Translations under genes and position numbers: made by a program | In this document: positions 33,665 to 42,197 of the stretch, piece after piece | Numbering within the stretch: the stretch's first letter is position 1 | Layout: each line of letters opens with the position of its first letter | The notes under the pieces: generated by a model | The model's input: the letters and a program-made list of their open reading frames with translations, nothing else | What the model was told of the DNA's origin: nothing | The model's database searches: none | Source: Flavobacterium poyangense | GTDB taxonomy: Bacteria > Bacteroidota > Bacteroidia > Flavobacteriales > Flavobacteriaceae | Length of the DNA: 64,000 bases | Assembly: GCF_011751075.1 (NCBI RefSeq) | Contig: NZ_JAALLN010000018.1 | Span: 1 to 64,000 of the forward strand | Direction of reading: 5' to 3'

Positions 33665-34777
33665 ATGAAAAAAGATTTTTACGAAATACTTGGCATTTCA
33701 AAAAATGCTGATGCTGCCGAAATAAAAAAAGCGTACCGAAAAAGTGCACTAAAATACCACCCGGATAAAAACCCGGGCGACAAAGAGGCAGAAGAAAACT
33801 TCAAATTGGCAGCAGAAGCTTATGAAGTTTTGAGTGATCCGAACAAAAAAGCTAAATACGATCAATACGGACATCAGGCATTTGATGGTTCCGGAGGATT
33901 TGGTGGTGGCCACGGCGGGATGAATATGGACGACATTTTCAGCCAGTTTGGTGACATTTTTGGTGGCGGATTTGGCGGATTTGGTGGCGGTGGAGGCGGA
34001 GGCCCTCGTCGTGCTAAAGGAAGTAATCTTCGAATTAAAGTGAAACTGACTTTAGAAGAGATTGCCAATGGAGTAGAGAAAAAAGTAAAAGTAAAACGTA
34101 AAGTTCAGGCCAAAGGGGCTACCTATAAAACATGTACAACCTGTAATGGTCAAGGTCAGGTTATGCGTGTGACAAACACCATTTTAGGAAGAATGCAATC
34201 TGCATCTACCTGCCCGGCTTGTGGTGGTTCAGGACAAATTTTAGATAAAAAACCTTCTGAAGCAGATTCACAAGGAATGGTTTTGGAAGACGAAACTGTA
34301 TCGATCAAAATTCCGGCCGGTGTTGTTGACGGTATGCAGCTTAAAGTTTCCGGAAAAGGAAATGATGCTCCCGGAAACAGTATTCCAGGTGATTTGATTG
34401 TAGCGATCGAAGAGTTAGAACATGAGTTTTTGAAACGTGAAGGAGAAAATGTTCACTATGATTTGTACATCAGTTTCCCGGAAGCCGTTTTAGGAATTTC
34501 TAAAGATATTGAAGCAATCAACGGAAAAGTACGTATCAAATTAGAAGAAGGAATCCAGTCCGGAAAAATCTTAAGATTAAAAGGAAAAGGAATTCCAAGT
34601 ATAAATGGTTACGGAAACGGAGACTTGTTAGTTCATGTAAATGTATGGACACCAAAAACGTTGAATAAAGAACAAAAACAGTTTTTTGAAAATGCATTAA
34701 ACGACGATCATTTTATTCCAAGCCCTGAAAAATCAGAAAAATCATTTTTTGAGAAAGTAAAAGATATGTTCTCATAG
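33665..34777 (+). CDS. dnaJ: Chaperone DnaJ with only two zinc motifs
   Basis: A Hsp40 co-chaperone of DnaK, 370 aa. The J-domain has HPD at 32-34, a Gly/Phe-rich linker spans about 75-115, and the C-terminal substrate-binding domains follow. The zinc region has only two CxxCxGxG motifs (Cys157-Gly164 and Cys183-Gly190) instead of the four in E. coli DnaJ, so at most one zinc site can form. This reduced form seems to be shared by flavobacterial DnaJ. The gene ends in a terminator shared with no neighbour. Confidence 0.95.
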   Translation: MKKDFYEILGISKNADAAEIKKAYRKSALKYHPDKNPGDKEAEENFKLAAEAYEVLSDPNKKAKYDQYGHQAFDGSGGFGGGHGGMNMDDIFSQFGDIFGGGFGGFGGGGGGGPRRAKGSNLRIKVKLTLEEIANGVEKKVKVKRKVQAKGATYKTCTTCNGQGQVMRVTNTILGRMQSASTCPACGGSGQILDKKPSEADSQGMVLEDETVSIKIPAGVVDGMQLKVSGKGNDAPGNSIPGDLIVAIEELEHEFLKREGENVHYDLYISFPEAVLGISKDIEAINGKVRIKLEEGIQSGKILRLKGKGIPSINGYGNGDLLVHVNVWTPKTLNKEQKQFFENALNDDHFIPSPEKSEKSFFEKVKDMFS

Positions 34778-34809
34778 ATTAGACTTTTTTAAATGATCAA
34801 AATAAAGAC

Positions 34810-34847
34810 AAAACCCATCCTGAGAAAAACATTAGGATGGGTTTTTT
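34810..34847 (+). terminator. Terminator after dnaJ
   Basis: AAACCCATCCT and AGGATGGGTTT pair, followed by a T run. A frame beginning ATGGGTTTTT inside it is not the start of the next gene. Confidence 0.85.
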
Positions 34848-34938
34848 GCGTATTAGTACGCAGATTCGCTTCGAATTATTTACTTTTACAATCTTGTATC
34901 ACAATGATCAAACTGACGCAGAAAATTCTAAAAACAGC

Positions 34939-35868
34939 ATGAGCAACTTACTCGAAGTACATAAAGTCGTAAAACAATACGGTGATTATGTAGCGCTTAA
35001 CGAAGTTTCATTAAATGTACCAAAAGGTAGTATTTATGGACTATTAGGTCCTAATGGAGCCGGAAAAACATCCCTTATTCGTATTATAAACCAAATTACT
35101 TTGCCCGATAGTGGCGAGATTATTTTAGACGGCGAAAAATTGCAGCCCAAACATGTGCAGACTATTGGTTATTTGCCCGAAGAAAGAGGTTTGTATACTT
35201 CAATGAAAGTAGGAGAACAATGTTTGTATCTCGCACAAATGAAAGGGCTCTCTAAAGCAGAAGCCAAACAGCAACTGGAATACTGGTTTGATCGTCTGGG
35301 AATTCAGGGTTGGTGGAACAAGAAAATTCAGGAACTTTCTAAAGGAATGGCGCAGAAAATACAGTTTGTAGTTTGTGTCTTGCATAAACCTAAATTACTG
35401 ATTTTTGACGAACCGTTCTCAGGCTTTGATCCTGTAAACGCCAACGTTATTAAGGATGAAATTTTAGCCTTAAAAGAACAAGGCGCGACGATTATTTTCT
35501 CTACACACCGTATGGAAAGTGTTGAGGAACTTTGCGATCATATTGCTTTGATTCATAAATCAAATAAATTAATAGAAGGAAAAGTTAATGATGTAAAACG
35601 TCAGTTTAGAACGAATAGTTTTGAAGTAGGGATATTAACGGGGAATGTAGAAGGATTGATGTACGATATCACACAGAAATTCACAGTGGCTCCGGCTCAG
35701 TTTAAATCATTAAATGATGATTTGAAGTTAGAGATTCAAATCGGGAATGCAACTCCAAACGAACTATTGCATCTTTTGACACAACGCGGACAAGTGACGC
35801 ATTTTGTCGAAAAAATCCCTAGTATCAATGATATTTTTATCAAAACCGTAACGGAAAACAAAAATTAA
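34939..35868 (+). CDS. ABC transporter ATPase (NatA-like)
   Basis: A 309-aa ATPase for an ABC-2-type exporter. Walker A is GLLGPNGAGKTS (near residue 36-47), the signature QELSKGMAQKIQ, and Walker B LLIFDEPFSGFDPV, with an H-loop in STHRMESVEE. The long C-terminal extension (about 220-309) is typical of NatA/EcfA-like sodium or drug exporters. The open frame starts at 34837 inside a terminator, so the ATG at 34939 is chosen. The permease follows. Confidence 0.93.
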   Translation: MSNLLEVHKVVKQYGDYVALNEVSLNVPKGSIYGLLGPNGAGKTSLIRIINQITLPDSGEIILDGEKLQPKHVQTIGYLPEERGLYTSMKVGEQCLYLAQMKGLSKAEAKQQLEYWFDRLGIQGWWNKKIQELSKGMAQKIQFVVCVLHKPKLLIFDEPFSGFDPVNANVIKDEILALKEQGATIIFSTHRMESVEELCDHIALIHKSNKLIEGKVNDVKRQFRTNSFEVGILTGNVEGLMYDITQKFTVAPAQFKSLNDDLKLEIQIGNATPNELLHLLTQRGQVTHFVEKIPSINDIFIKTVTENKN

Positions 35869-35936
35869 AAACCAAAACATAAATTCCAAATTCCAAAGTT
35901 GGGTTTTGGAATTTTTAAATTTGAAAATTGCGTAAG

Positions 35937-37253
35937 ATGAGTATTATATCATTAATTATAAAAAGAGAATTTATAGCAAAAGTCCGCAATAAATCTTTTG
36001 TTGTCATGACATTTTTGAGTCCGCTGTTGTTTGTTGCCATTACTGTATTTATTGGTTATTTGGCATCAATGAAAGCCGATACAAAACGTATCGCAATTCA
36101 TGACGAAACAGGTTTATTTGTCGACGATTTTCTGAAAGAGAATAAAAAAGAGGCAGAATACAATTATCTAAATTTGTCGGAGATAAATGTCAAGGACTTA
36201 AAAGACAGTATCACCAATGAAAACTTTAGTGGACTGATTGTAATTCCTAAAACCGGTAATTTAAAGGAGCTGGAAAGCAAAGTAGAATTGATATCCGGCG
36301 AAAGTTTACCGGGACCTTTTATCAAAGATGTACAAAATTTAGTAGAGAAAAAGCTTACCGCCTTTAACCTGGAAAAAGCGAAAATAGATACTTTGGAAAT
36401 CAAAAAAGCACAATCTAAAGTAGATGTGGTTTTAAAAAATACCAAAGGCGAAAAGAGATTCAAAGGGCTAAATTGGATGAAAATCGTAATTGGTGGCGGA
36501 TTCGGTTATTTGATTATGATGTTTATTATCATTTATGGAAATATGGTAATGCGCAGTGTGATTGAAGAAAAAACCAATCGTATTATAGAAATCATCATCT
36601 CATCGGTAAAACCTTTTCAGCTGATGATTGGTAAAATTGTTGGAACCTCGCTTGCCGGATTGTTGCAGTTCTTGATTTGGGTGGTTATTGGTCTCGGGTT
36701 AATGTTTGTGGCTTCTGCTTTTTTTGGAGTCAATGTGAGCCCGGAAGCCAGAATCTCTCCCGAATTAATGCAATCAGCGCAACAGGAAATGTCTGGAACG
36801 GCACAAATGTACATTGCCGAATTATGGAACTTGCCTATTGCCAGTATTGTAATTGGTTTTGTGATTTATTTTATCGGAGGTTACTTTTTATACAGTTCGT
36901 TTTATGCAGCAATTGGAGCTGCTGTTGACAATCAGACCGATTCACAACAGTTTCTTTTACCTATTATTATGCCGTTAATTCTAAGTGTCTATATCGGATT
37001 TTTTACGGTTGTCAATGATCCGAATGGAACTATAGCGGTCGTATTTTCGATGATTCCGTTAACATCGCCAATTGTAATGCTGATGCGAATTCCGTTTGGT
37101 GTGCCTTGGTGGCAAATTGCAATTTCGGTATCATTATTGTTTGCAACCTTCTTCCTTGTAGTTTGGTTCGCAGCAAAAATTTACCGTGTTGGGATTTTAA
37201 TGTATGGAAAGAAACCAACCTGGAAGGAATTGTACAAATGGCTTAAATATTAA
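35937..37253 (+). CDS. ABC-2 permease (NatB-like)
   Basis: A 438-aa membrane permease paired with the upstream ATPase. It has an N-terminal TM helix (about 18-42), a large extracytoplasmic domain (about 45-175), and five to six C-terminal helices. MRSVIEEKTNRIIEIIISSV is the characteristic motif before the C-terminal membrane block. The frame opens with TTG at 35928, but the ATG at 35937 is more natural. The transported substrate is unknown. Export of sodium or a small molecule is likely by family. Confidence 0.9.
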   Translation: MSIISLIIKREFIAKVRNKSFVVMTFLSPLLFVAITVFIGYLASMKADTKRIAIHDETGLFVDDFLKENKKEAEYNYLNLSEINVKDLKDSITNENFSGLIVIPKTGNLKELESKVELISGESLPGPFIKDVQNLVEKKLTAFNLEKAKIDTLEIKKAQSKVDVVLKNTKGEKRFKGLNWMKIVIGGGFGYLIMMFIIIYGNMVMRSVIEEKTNRIIEIIISSVKPFQLMIGKIVGTSLAGLLQFLIWVVIGLGLMFVASAFFGVNVSPEARISPELMQSAQQEMSGTAQMYIAELWNLPIASIVIGFVIYFIGGYFLYSSFYAAIGAAVDNQTDSQQFLLPIIMPLILSVYIGFFTVVNDPNGTIAVVFSMIPLTSPIVMLMRIPFGVPWWQIAISVSLLFATFFLVVWFAAKIYRVGILMYGKKPTWKELYKWLKY

Positions 37254-37338
37254 TTTTATAGCTGCTAAAGTTCTGAGATATTAAGTTTTTAAACTTAAAA
37301 GAAAACTCAGCAGCTCAAAACCTTAAGAATCTTAGAGA

Positions 37339-38502
37339 ATGAGTAAAATATTAATTATAGAAGACGAAGCAGCAATCAGAAGAGTTTTGGTGAAAATTTT
37401 ATCAGAAGAAAATGATACGTATCAGGTTGAAGAAGCTGAGGACGGTGCTGTAGGTCTCGAAAAAATAAAAAACAACGACTACGATTTGGTTTTGTGTGAT
37501 ATCAAAATGCCAAAAATGGATGGAGTTGAGGTTCTGGAAGCCGCTAAAAAAATAAAACCGGAAATTCCGATGGTAATGATTTCAGGCCATGGTGACATGG
37601 AAACGGCAATTCATACCATGCGATTAGGCGCTTTTGATTATATTTCGAAACCACCCGATTTAAATCGTTTGTTAAATACGGTTCGTAATGCTTTAGATAA
37701 AAAACAGCTGGTAGTTGAGAATAAAATACTGAAGAAAAAAGTCAGTAAAAATTACGAAATGGTTGGTGAAAGTGAAGCGATCTCTCATATTAAAGTGATG
37801 ATTGATAAAGTAGCACAAACGGAAGCCAGAGTTTTAATCACAGGTCCAAACGGAACCGGAAAAGAGTTAGTAGCACATCAGTTGCATGAGAAAAGTGAAC
37901 GTTCTAATTTTCCTTTGATTGAGGTGAATTGTGCTGCAATTCCAAGCGAGTTGATCGAGAGTGAACTGTTCGGACACGTAAAAGGTGCTTTTACATCGGC
38001 GGTGAAAGATCGTGCCGGAAAGTTTGAAGCGGCAGACAAAGGAACTATTTTCTTAGATGAGATTGGTGACATGAGTCTTTCGGCACAAGCAAAAGTATTA
38101 CGAGCGCTGCAGGAAAGTATGATCACGAGAGTCGGTGCCGAAAAAGACATAAAAGTTGATGTTCGCGTCGTGGCGGCAACCAATAAAGACTTAAAAACAG
38201 AAATTGCCGAAGGTCGTTTCCGTGAAGATTTATACCACAGGTTGGCTGTTATTCTGATTAAAGTACCGCCTTTAAACGAAAGACGTGACGATATTCCGGC
38301 TTTGATTACCCATTTTACGGAGAAAATTGCTTCTGAGCAAGGAAACGCAATCAAAGTATTTTCAGCACCGGCAATCAAATTATTACAAGAATACGATTGG
38401 ACGGGGAATATTCGTGAACTTAGAAATGTGGTCGAAAGATTGATTATCTTAGGAGGGAACGAAATTTCGGAAACAGATGTAAAAATGTTCGCAAGTAAAT
38501 AA
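37339..38502 (+). CDS. NtrC-family response regulator without HTH domain
   Basis: A 387-aa sigma-54 activator-type protein. The receiver (about 1-120) has the phosphorylatable Asp54 in LCDIKMPKMDG. The AAA+ domain (about 140-370) has Walker A GPNGTGKE at 169-176 and Walker B TIFLDEIG. The sigma-54 contact loop reads GAFTSA (216-221) instead of GAFTGA. The protein stops about 20 residues after the AAA+ domain, without the usual Fis-type HTH. It might activate from solution or act through a partner. No histidine kinase is adjacent. Confidence 0.9.
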   Translation: MSKILIIEDEAAIRRVLVKILSEENDTYQVEEAEDGAVGLEKIKNNDYDLVLCDIKMPKMDGVEVLEAAKKIKPEIPMVMISGHGDMETAIHTMRLGAFDYISKPPDLNRLLNTVRNALDKKQLVVENKILKKKVSKNYEMVGESEAISHIKVMIDKVAQTEARVLITGPNGTGKELVAHQLHEKSERSNFPLIEVNCAAIPSELIESELFGHVKGAFTSAVKDRAGKFEAADKGTIFLDEIGDMSLSAQAKVLRALQESMITRVGAEKDIKVDVRVVAATNKDLKTEIAEGRFREDLYHRLAVILIKVPPLNERRDDIPALITHFTEKIASEQGNAIKVFSAPAIKLLQEYDWTGNIRELRNVVERLIILGGNEISETDVKMFASK

Positions 38503-38649
38503 AAAAGGACACTTTAGACTTTAGGCAGTAGCTAAAAAGAATAAGTAAGTTTTATATCTCACATTTTACAGTCAACATTTTACAACCTACAGCATAAAAA
38601 TAAAACAATTTGCTTATGGCATATAGCCTAAAGCTTACAGCATAAAAAA

Positions 38650-39312
38650 ATGAAACTAAAAAAAATAAAAGAGCAATTGCAGGACGCTTTAATCGAAAAT
38701 GGTTTAACGGAAGCAAATGCATTGCAACAGGAAACCTTTTCGACTATTAAAAGTGGTGCTGATTGTATCATACTTTCTCCCGAAAAAAGCGGAAAATCGA
38801 CTACAATTGTCATAAATGTGATTCAGCAATTGGCCGGTTCGGTTGAAGAATCTCCAAGAGCTTTGATCATTGTAGAAGACAAAACAAAAGTTTTGGAAAT
38901 GGTGGAGCTTTTTGAAAAATACGGAAAGTATACCGGTCTTGAAGTTTATGGTGTTCACGACAAAGGCGATATGGATTATGATAAAAACTATATTTCAACC
39001 GGAATTGATGTTTTGATCGGAACGCCAAACAAATTAAACGATATGTTTACAACAGCCGGTTACAATGTAAACCGTTTGAGAATGTTTATTTTAGATGATG
39101 CAGATGCGATTTTAAAATTGCGCCATGAAACCAAAATCATGCGTATTTCTAACAGTATTGCCAAAACGCAAAGAATTATTTTTGCAGAAGAATTAACCGA
39201 GCGTATCGAAATTTTGGCTGACAAATTTTTATTGGAGCCTTATATTTTTGATATGGAGGAAGAAGATGAAGAAGAATTCGACGACGAAGAAGATCAGACT
39301 GAGGAGGAATAA
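38650..39312 (+). CDS. Single-domain DEAD-box-helicase-like protein
   Basis: A 220-aa protein that matches only the first RecA domain of DEAD-box helicases. It has a P-loop-like SPEKSGKST, GTPNKLNDMF in place of motif Ib, and LDDADAILK where DEAD would stand. The second domain is missing, and the C-terminus is an acidic tail (about 200-220, mostly E and D). A working RNA helicase normally needs both domains, so this is more likely an ATP-binding or RNA-clamping relative. The gene is intact and not obviously decaying. Confidence 0.75.
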   Translation: MKLKKIKEQLQDALIENGLTEANALQQETFSTIKSGADCIILSPEKSGKSTTIVINVIQQLAGSVEESPRALIIVEDKTKVLEMVELFEKYGKYTGLEVYGVHDKGDMDYDKNYISTGIDVLIGTPNKLNDMFTTAGYNVNRLRMFILDDADAILKLRHETKIMRISNSIAKTQRIIFAEELTERIEILADKFLLEPYIFDMEEEDEEEFDDEEDQTEEE

Positions 39313-39352
39313 GAAAACGAAGCGATAGATTTTATGGAGGCATTATGCCTTT

Positions 39353-39412
39353 TTTTTCATTTTCAAAACCTATGTTTCTATGTGTTTAATAACAATTACG
39401 CACAATGAATTT
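39353..39412. repeat. Half copy of the ACACATAG repeat family
   Basis: TTCAAAACCTATGTTTCTAT then GTGTTTAATAACAATTACGC resembles the right half of the elements at 62722 and 50948 (AACTATGTTTCTATGTGTTA). The left half is absent. Confidence 0.5.
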
Positions 39413-39449
39413 ACAATAGAGAATAAATAATAATAAAAAACAGAATGTT

Positions 39450-39668
39450 ATGGGATTAATGAAGGTGTTTTCAGGAAGTGAAGTATTAGCAATTGCTTTA
39501 AAAGAAAGATTAGAAGAAGCCGGAGTAGATACGGTAAAAAAAGACAATATCCAATCAGCAAGATTGGGAGGTTTTGGCGGTTCTGATTTGGCTGTTGAGA
39601 TTTTCATTCAGGAAACTGATTTTGCAAAAGCAAACCCCGTTATTGAAGATTTTAGAATGAATATTTAA
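39450..39668 (+). CDS. DUF2007 family protein
   Basis: A 72-aa small protein of the DUF2007 (putative signal-transducing) family: LMKVFSGSEVLAIALKERLE then the glycine-rich ARLGGFGGSDLAVEIFI. It has a ferredoxin-like fold in the family. Function unknown. The start is ATG at 39450. It lies 62 bp before a HAD phosphatase gene and may be co-transcribed with it. Confidence 0.75.
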   Translation: MGLMKVFSGSEVLAIALKERLEEAGVDTVKKDNIQSARLGGFGGSDLAVEIFIQETDFAKANPVIEDFRMNI

Positions 39669-39730
39669 TTAGACACAGTCTCAGCGTCTGATAAACAAGT
39701 ACTGCGACTGCAAACTGTAAACTAACAAAA

Positions 39731-40534
39731 ATGCAATATAAAATGCTGGTGCTCGACATGGACGATACCTTGTTGACAGACGATCATAAAATTTCAGATT
39801 TAAACAAAAAAGTACTTCTTGAAGCGCAGGCCAAAGGAGTTTATGTGGTTTTGGCTTCCGGTCGGCCAACATCTGCGATGACTGCTTATGCTAAAGAATT
39901 GGAGTTGGACTTGAATAATTCGTATCTAATTTCGTTTAATGGTGCTATTATCAGTACAGTTAAAGATGATGTTGTTTTGTTTGAGCAAACGCTGACACAA
40001 AAGCAGATTCACGAATTATACGACTACAGCGTAAAGATGAAAACACATATCATTACGTATCTGGATGGTGAAATTATCAGTGAAACCAATTCTGAATTTA
40101 TTGAGATCGAAAAAGAAATTACCGGATTGCCACATCGCATAGTATCAAGTTTTAAAGATGCTATTTATAAACCGGCAGTGAAGTGTATTTTGTTGGAACA
40201 GCCTTCGTATTTAAAAGAAGTAGAGAAAGACTTAAAAGCGACAATGCCTAATTTGAGTGTGGCAATGTCCAAACCTTTTTTCTTAGAAGCGGCCCAAACG
40301 GGAATCGATAAAGCGGCAAGTTTGAGGATTTTGGCAGAGAAGCTGAATATTGAGCAAAGTGAAATTATCGCTGTAGGAAATGCCGGAAATGACCTGACCA
40401 TGATCGAATATGCTGGTTTGGGTGTTTGGGTAGACAATGTGACGCCGGAATTGCGTGATTTTGCTGATGTGATTGTAGCGTCAAACAATAATGATGGTGT
40501 TGCAGAAGTAGTACAACGTTATATTTTAAACTAA
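39731..40534 (+). CDS. Cof-type HAD phosphatase
   Basis: A 267-aa sugar-phosphate or FMN phosphatase-like HAD enzyme with the C2 cap. Motif I is LDMDDTLLTD (the first Asp near residue 9), motif II the ASGRP segment, and motif IV AVGNAGNDLTMIEYAG. The cap domain lies in the middle. The physiological substrate is unknown. GNAT follows after 6 bp, so co-transcription is likely. Confidence 0.9.
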   Translation: MQYKMLVLDMDDTLLTDDHKISDLNKKVLLEAQAKGVYVVLASGRPTSAMTAYAKELELDLNNSYLISFNGAIISTVKDDVVLFEQTLTQKQIHELYDYSVKMKTHIITYLDGEIISETNSEFIEIEKEITGLPHRIVSSFKDAIYKPAVKCILLEQPSYLKEVEKDLKATMPNLSVAMSKPFFLEAAQTGIDKAASLRILAEKLNIEQSEIIAVGNAGNDLTMIEYAGLGVWVDNVTPELRDFADVIVASNNNDGVAEVVQRYILN

Positions 40535-40540
40535 ATCATA

Positions 40541-41071
40541 ATGAAAAAAACAATTGAAACAGAGCGTTTAATTCTGCGGGAATTACTGCTTTCTGACGCT
40601 GATGGTATGTTTGAATTAGATTCTAATCCCAATGTGCATATTTATGTGGGGAAGAAACCGGTTATGGTTATTGAGGAGAGTATTGCTCAAATCGAGAATA
40701 TTCAACAACAGTATAAAGATTTTGGTACCGGACGCTGGGCCGTTATTTTAAAAGAAACCAATGAATTTCTGGGTTGGTCGGGAATAAAATTTATCACAAA
40801 AGAAATTAATAATCATAAAGACTTTTATGAAATTGGGTATCGTTTTATAGAAAGACATTGGGGAAAAGGTTATTCTACCGAGGCAGGTAATGCTTTCGTA
40901 AAACATGCCTTCAACGAAATGAAAGTAGAGGCACTCTATGCTTATGCAGATGAAGGAAACGAAAATTCAAGAAAAGTTTTAGAAAAACTGGGCCTTCGTT
41001 ATGTGAATTCGTTTGATGACGAAGGTGAAAGAGAAGTTTGGTACGAACTAAAGAATCCAAACTTGGTATAA
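40541..41071 (+). CDS. GNAT acetyltransferase, RimJ/RimL-like
   Basis: A 176-aa Acetyltransf_3 enzyme. ETERLILRELLLSDADGMFE opens the fold, GYRFIERHWGKGYSTEAG is the acetyl-CoA loop, and GNENSRKVLEKLGLRYV closes it. It lies 6 bp after the HAD phosphatase stop. The acceptor is unknown, though ribosomal or other protein N-termini are possible. Confidence 0.88.
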   Translation: MKKTIETERLILRELLLSDADGMFELDSNPNVHIYVGKKPVMVIEESIAQIENIQQQYKDFGTGRWAVILKETNEFLGWSGIKFITKEINNHKDFYEIGYRFIERHWGKGYSTEAGNAFVKHAFNEMKVEALYAYADEGNENSRKVLEKLGLRYVNSFDDEGEREVWYELKNPNLV

Positions 41072-41171
41072 TATCCTAAGAAATGCATCCCAAATCTTTT
41101 TAAATGTACTCTTTACAAATTAAAAAGATTTGGAAAACAGCTCGTAGTTTAGGTTTCCGAAATGTATCGAA

Positions 41172-41690
41172 TTATTTTTTAGCTACAGAAACAAAATATT
41201 TATTTCCATCACCCATAGTTAATTTTACACGCTCATCGCAAAGATCGATTGCAAAATTTACGCTTTCGTAACAAGCACAGGTAGTGTTTTTGTCCTTAGA
41301 CATTTCTGTTTTACAATTGTTGTTTTTAAAAGTAGCCAATTGTGGAGTGTACAGGCTAACTAAATCAGTAGAAGCAGTTACTAAAGAAATAATACTTGCA
41401 GAATTATTGTTTGTAATTCTGTAAACAATTCTATCAGTATAGTTTACTTCATTTACTGTTACCTTACGGATGTAAGTATAGGCTGTAGATCCTTCACTTG
41501 GTTCTTTTACCTCAAATTTAAACCCAACAGCGCGAATTGCAATATCAAATTGCGATTGATTGTTTAAACTAGCCCAACCTGTTAAAGTACTAATTGACGG
41601 GAATGGATTGGTTGCCGGAGCAGCAGTTTGCGCTTGCGAACTGAAAATGGTTAAGAACATCAAGCAGATTGTGGGTAAAAATGCTTTCAT
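41172..41690 (-). CDS. Secreted hypothetical protein
   Basis: A 172-aa protein with a signal peptide (about 1-20, ending SQAQ). The mature part has no domain I recognise. It contains four cysteines toward the C-terminus (NNNCKTEM, TTCACYE, IDLCDER), which could form disulfides in the periplasm. Function unknown. It is divergent from mtaB across 507 bp. Confidence 0.6.
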   Translation of the reverse strand: MKAFLPTICLMFLTIFSSQAQTAAPATNPFPSISTLTGWASLNNQSQFDIAIRAVGFKFEVKEPSEGSTAYTYIRKVTVNEVNYTDRIVYRITNNNSASIISLVTASTDLVSLYTPQLATFKNNNCKTEMSKDKNTTCACYESVNFAIDLCDERVKLTMGDGNKYFVSVAKK

Positions 41691-41904
41691 AGTAAGTCTG
41701 GAATATTTAATTGTTGCCTACTCTTTATGGTTTTCGGCTTTCCCCATTATTTTTATTAAACAAAACAACAACATAACGACAGAATATCAAAATTGTTATG
41801 GCAAAATCTGCTGATTGATCAATTAATTTATATTAAATTTTAAATTACTTAATGTTTTTGGCCAGTGGCGCTGTTTTGAACAGTTAAATGTAAGAAAATT
41901 TTAA

Positions 41905-41975
41905 TTTAATTGAGAGAAAAACGCATTTAATCGATAATATTTGCCTTTAATCGATGTTTTTGTCATTTAATTCTT
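41905..41975. promoter_or_regulatory. Four direct repeats TTTAATyGAn with 20-21-bp period
   Basis: TTTAATTGAG (41905), TTTAATCGAT (41926), TTTAATCGAT (41946) and TTTAATTCTT (41966) begin 21, 20 and 20 bp apart, so all lie on one helix face. This is typical of arrays bound by repeated protein contacts. The regulator is unknown. Confidence 0.5.
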
Positions 41976-42128
41976 ATTCAAAGAACATTCGCGATCTTTT
42001 AAAGATAAAACTTATTTTGGTCATTAGCAGGTGCAATTTATAGTTTTTAAGCCAAACTTAAATGTCTGGTTAATGCAAAATGTTGATATATAGTGTATTA
42101 TTGATTTTATTTTAAAGAATATTGTATG

Positions 42129-42136
42129 TAAATTTG
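42129..42136 (+). promoter_or_regulatory. -7 box TAAATTTG for mtaB
   Basis: TAAATTTG matches TAnnTTTG 61 bases before the mtaB ATG. A TTG at 42101-42103 is 25 bases upstream, slightly beyond usual spacing. Confidence 0.4.
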
Positions 42137-42197
42137 CAAACTCTTCAATTGAGAATGTAAATATAATATCTTACTACTTAAAACGTAGTGTATTCCT

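Larger units (their letters stand above)
41691..42197. other. Long divergent intergenic region with phased TTTAAT repeats
   Basis: 507 bp without a convincing gene. Around 41905-41975 are four TTTAAT-containing direct repeats spaced 20-21 bp. The mtaB promoter lies near 42129. The rest is AT-rich DNA without an obvious hairpin or riboswitch-like fold. Confidence 0.5.

Noticed and set aside
33874..34068. 64-codon antisense frame in dnaJ
   Set aside because: It is a proline-rich shadow of the Gly/Phe-rich linker.
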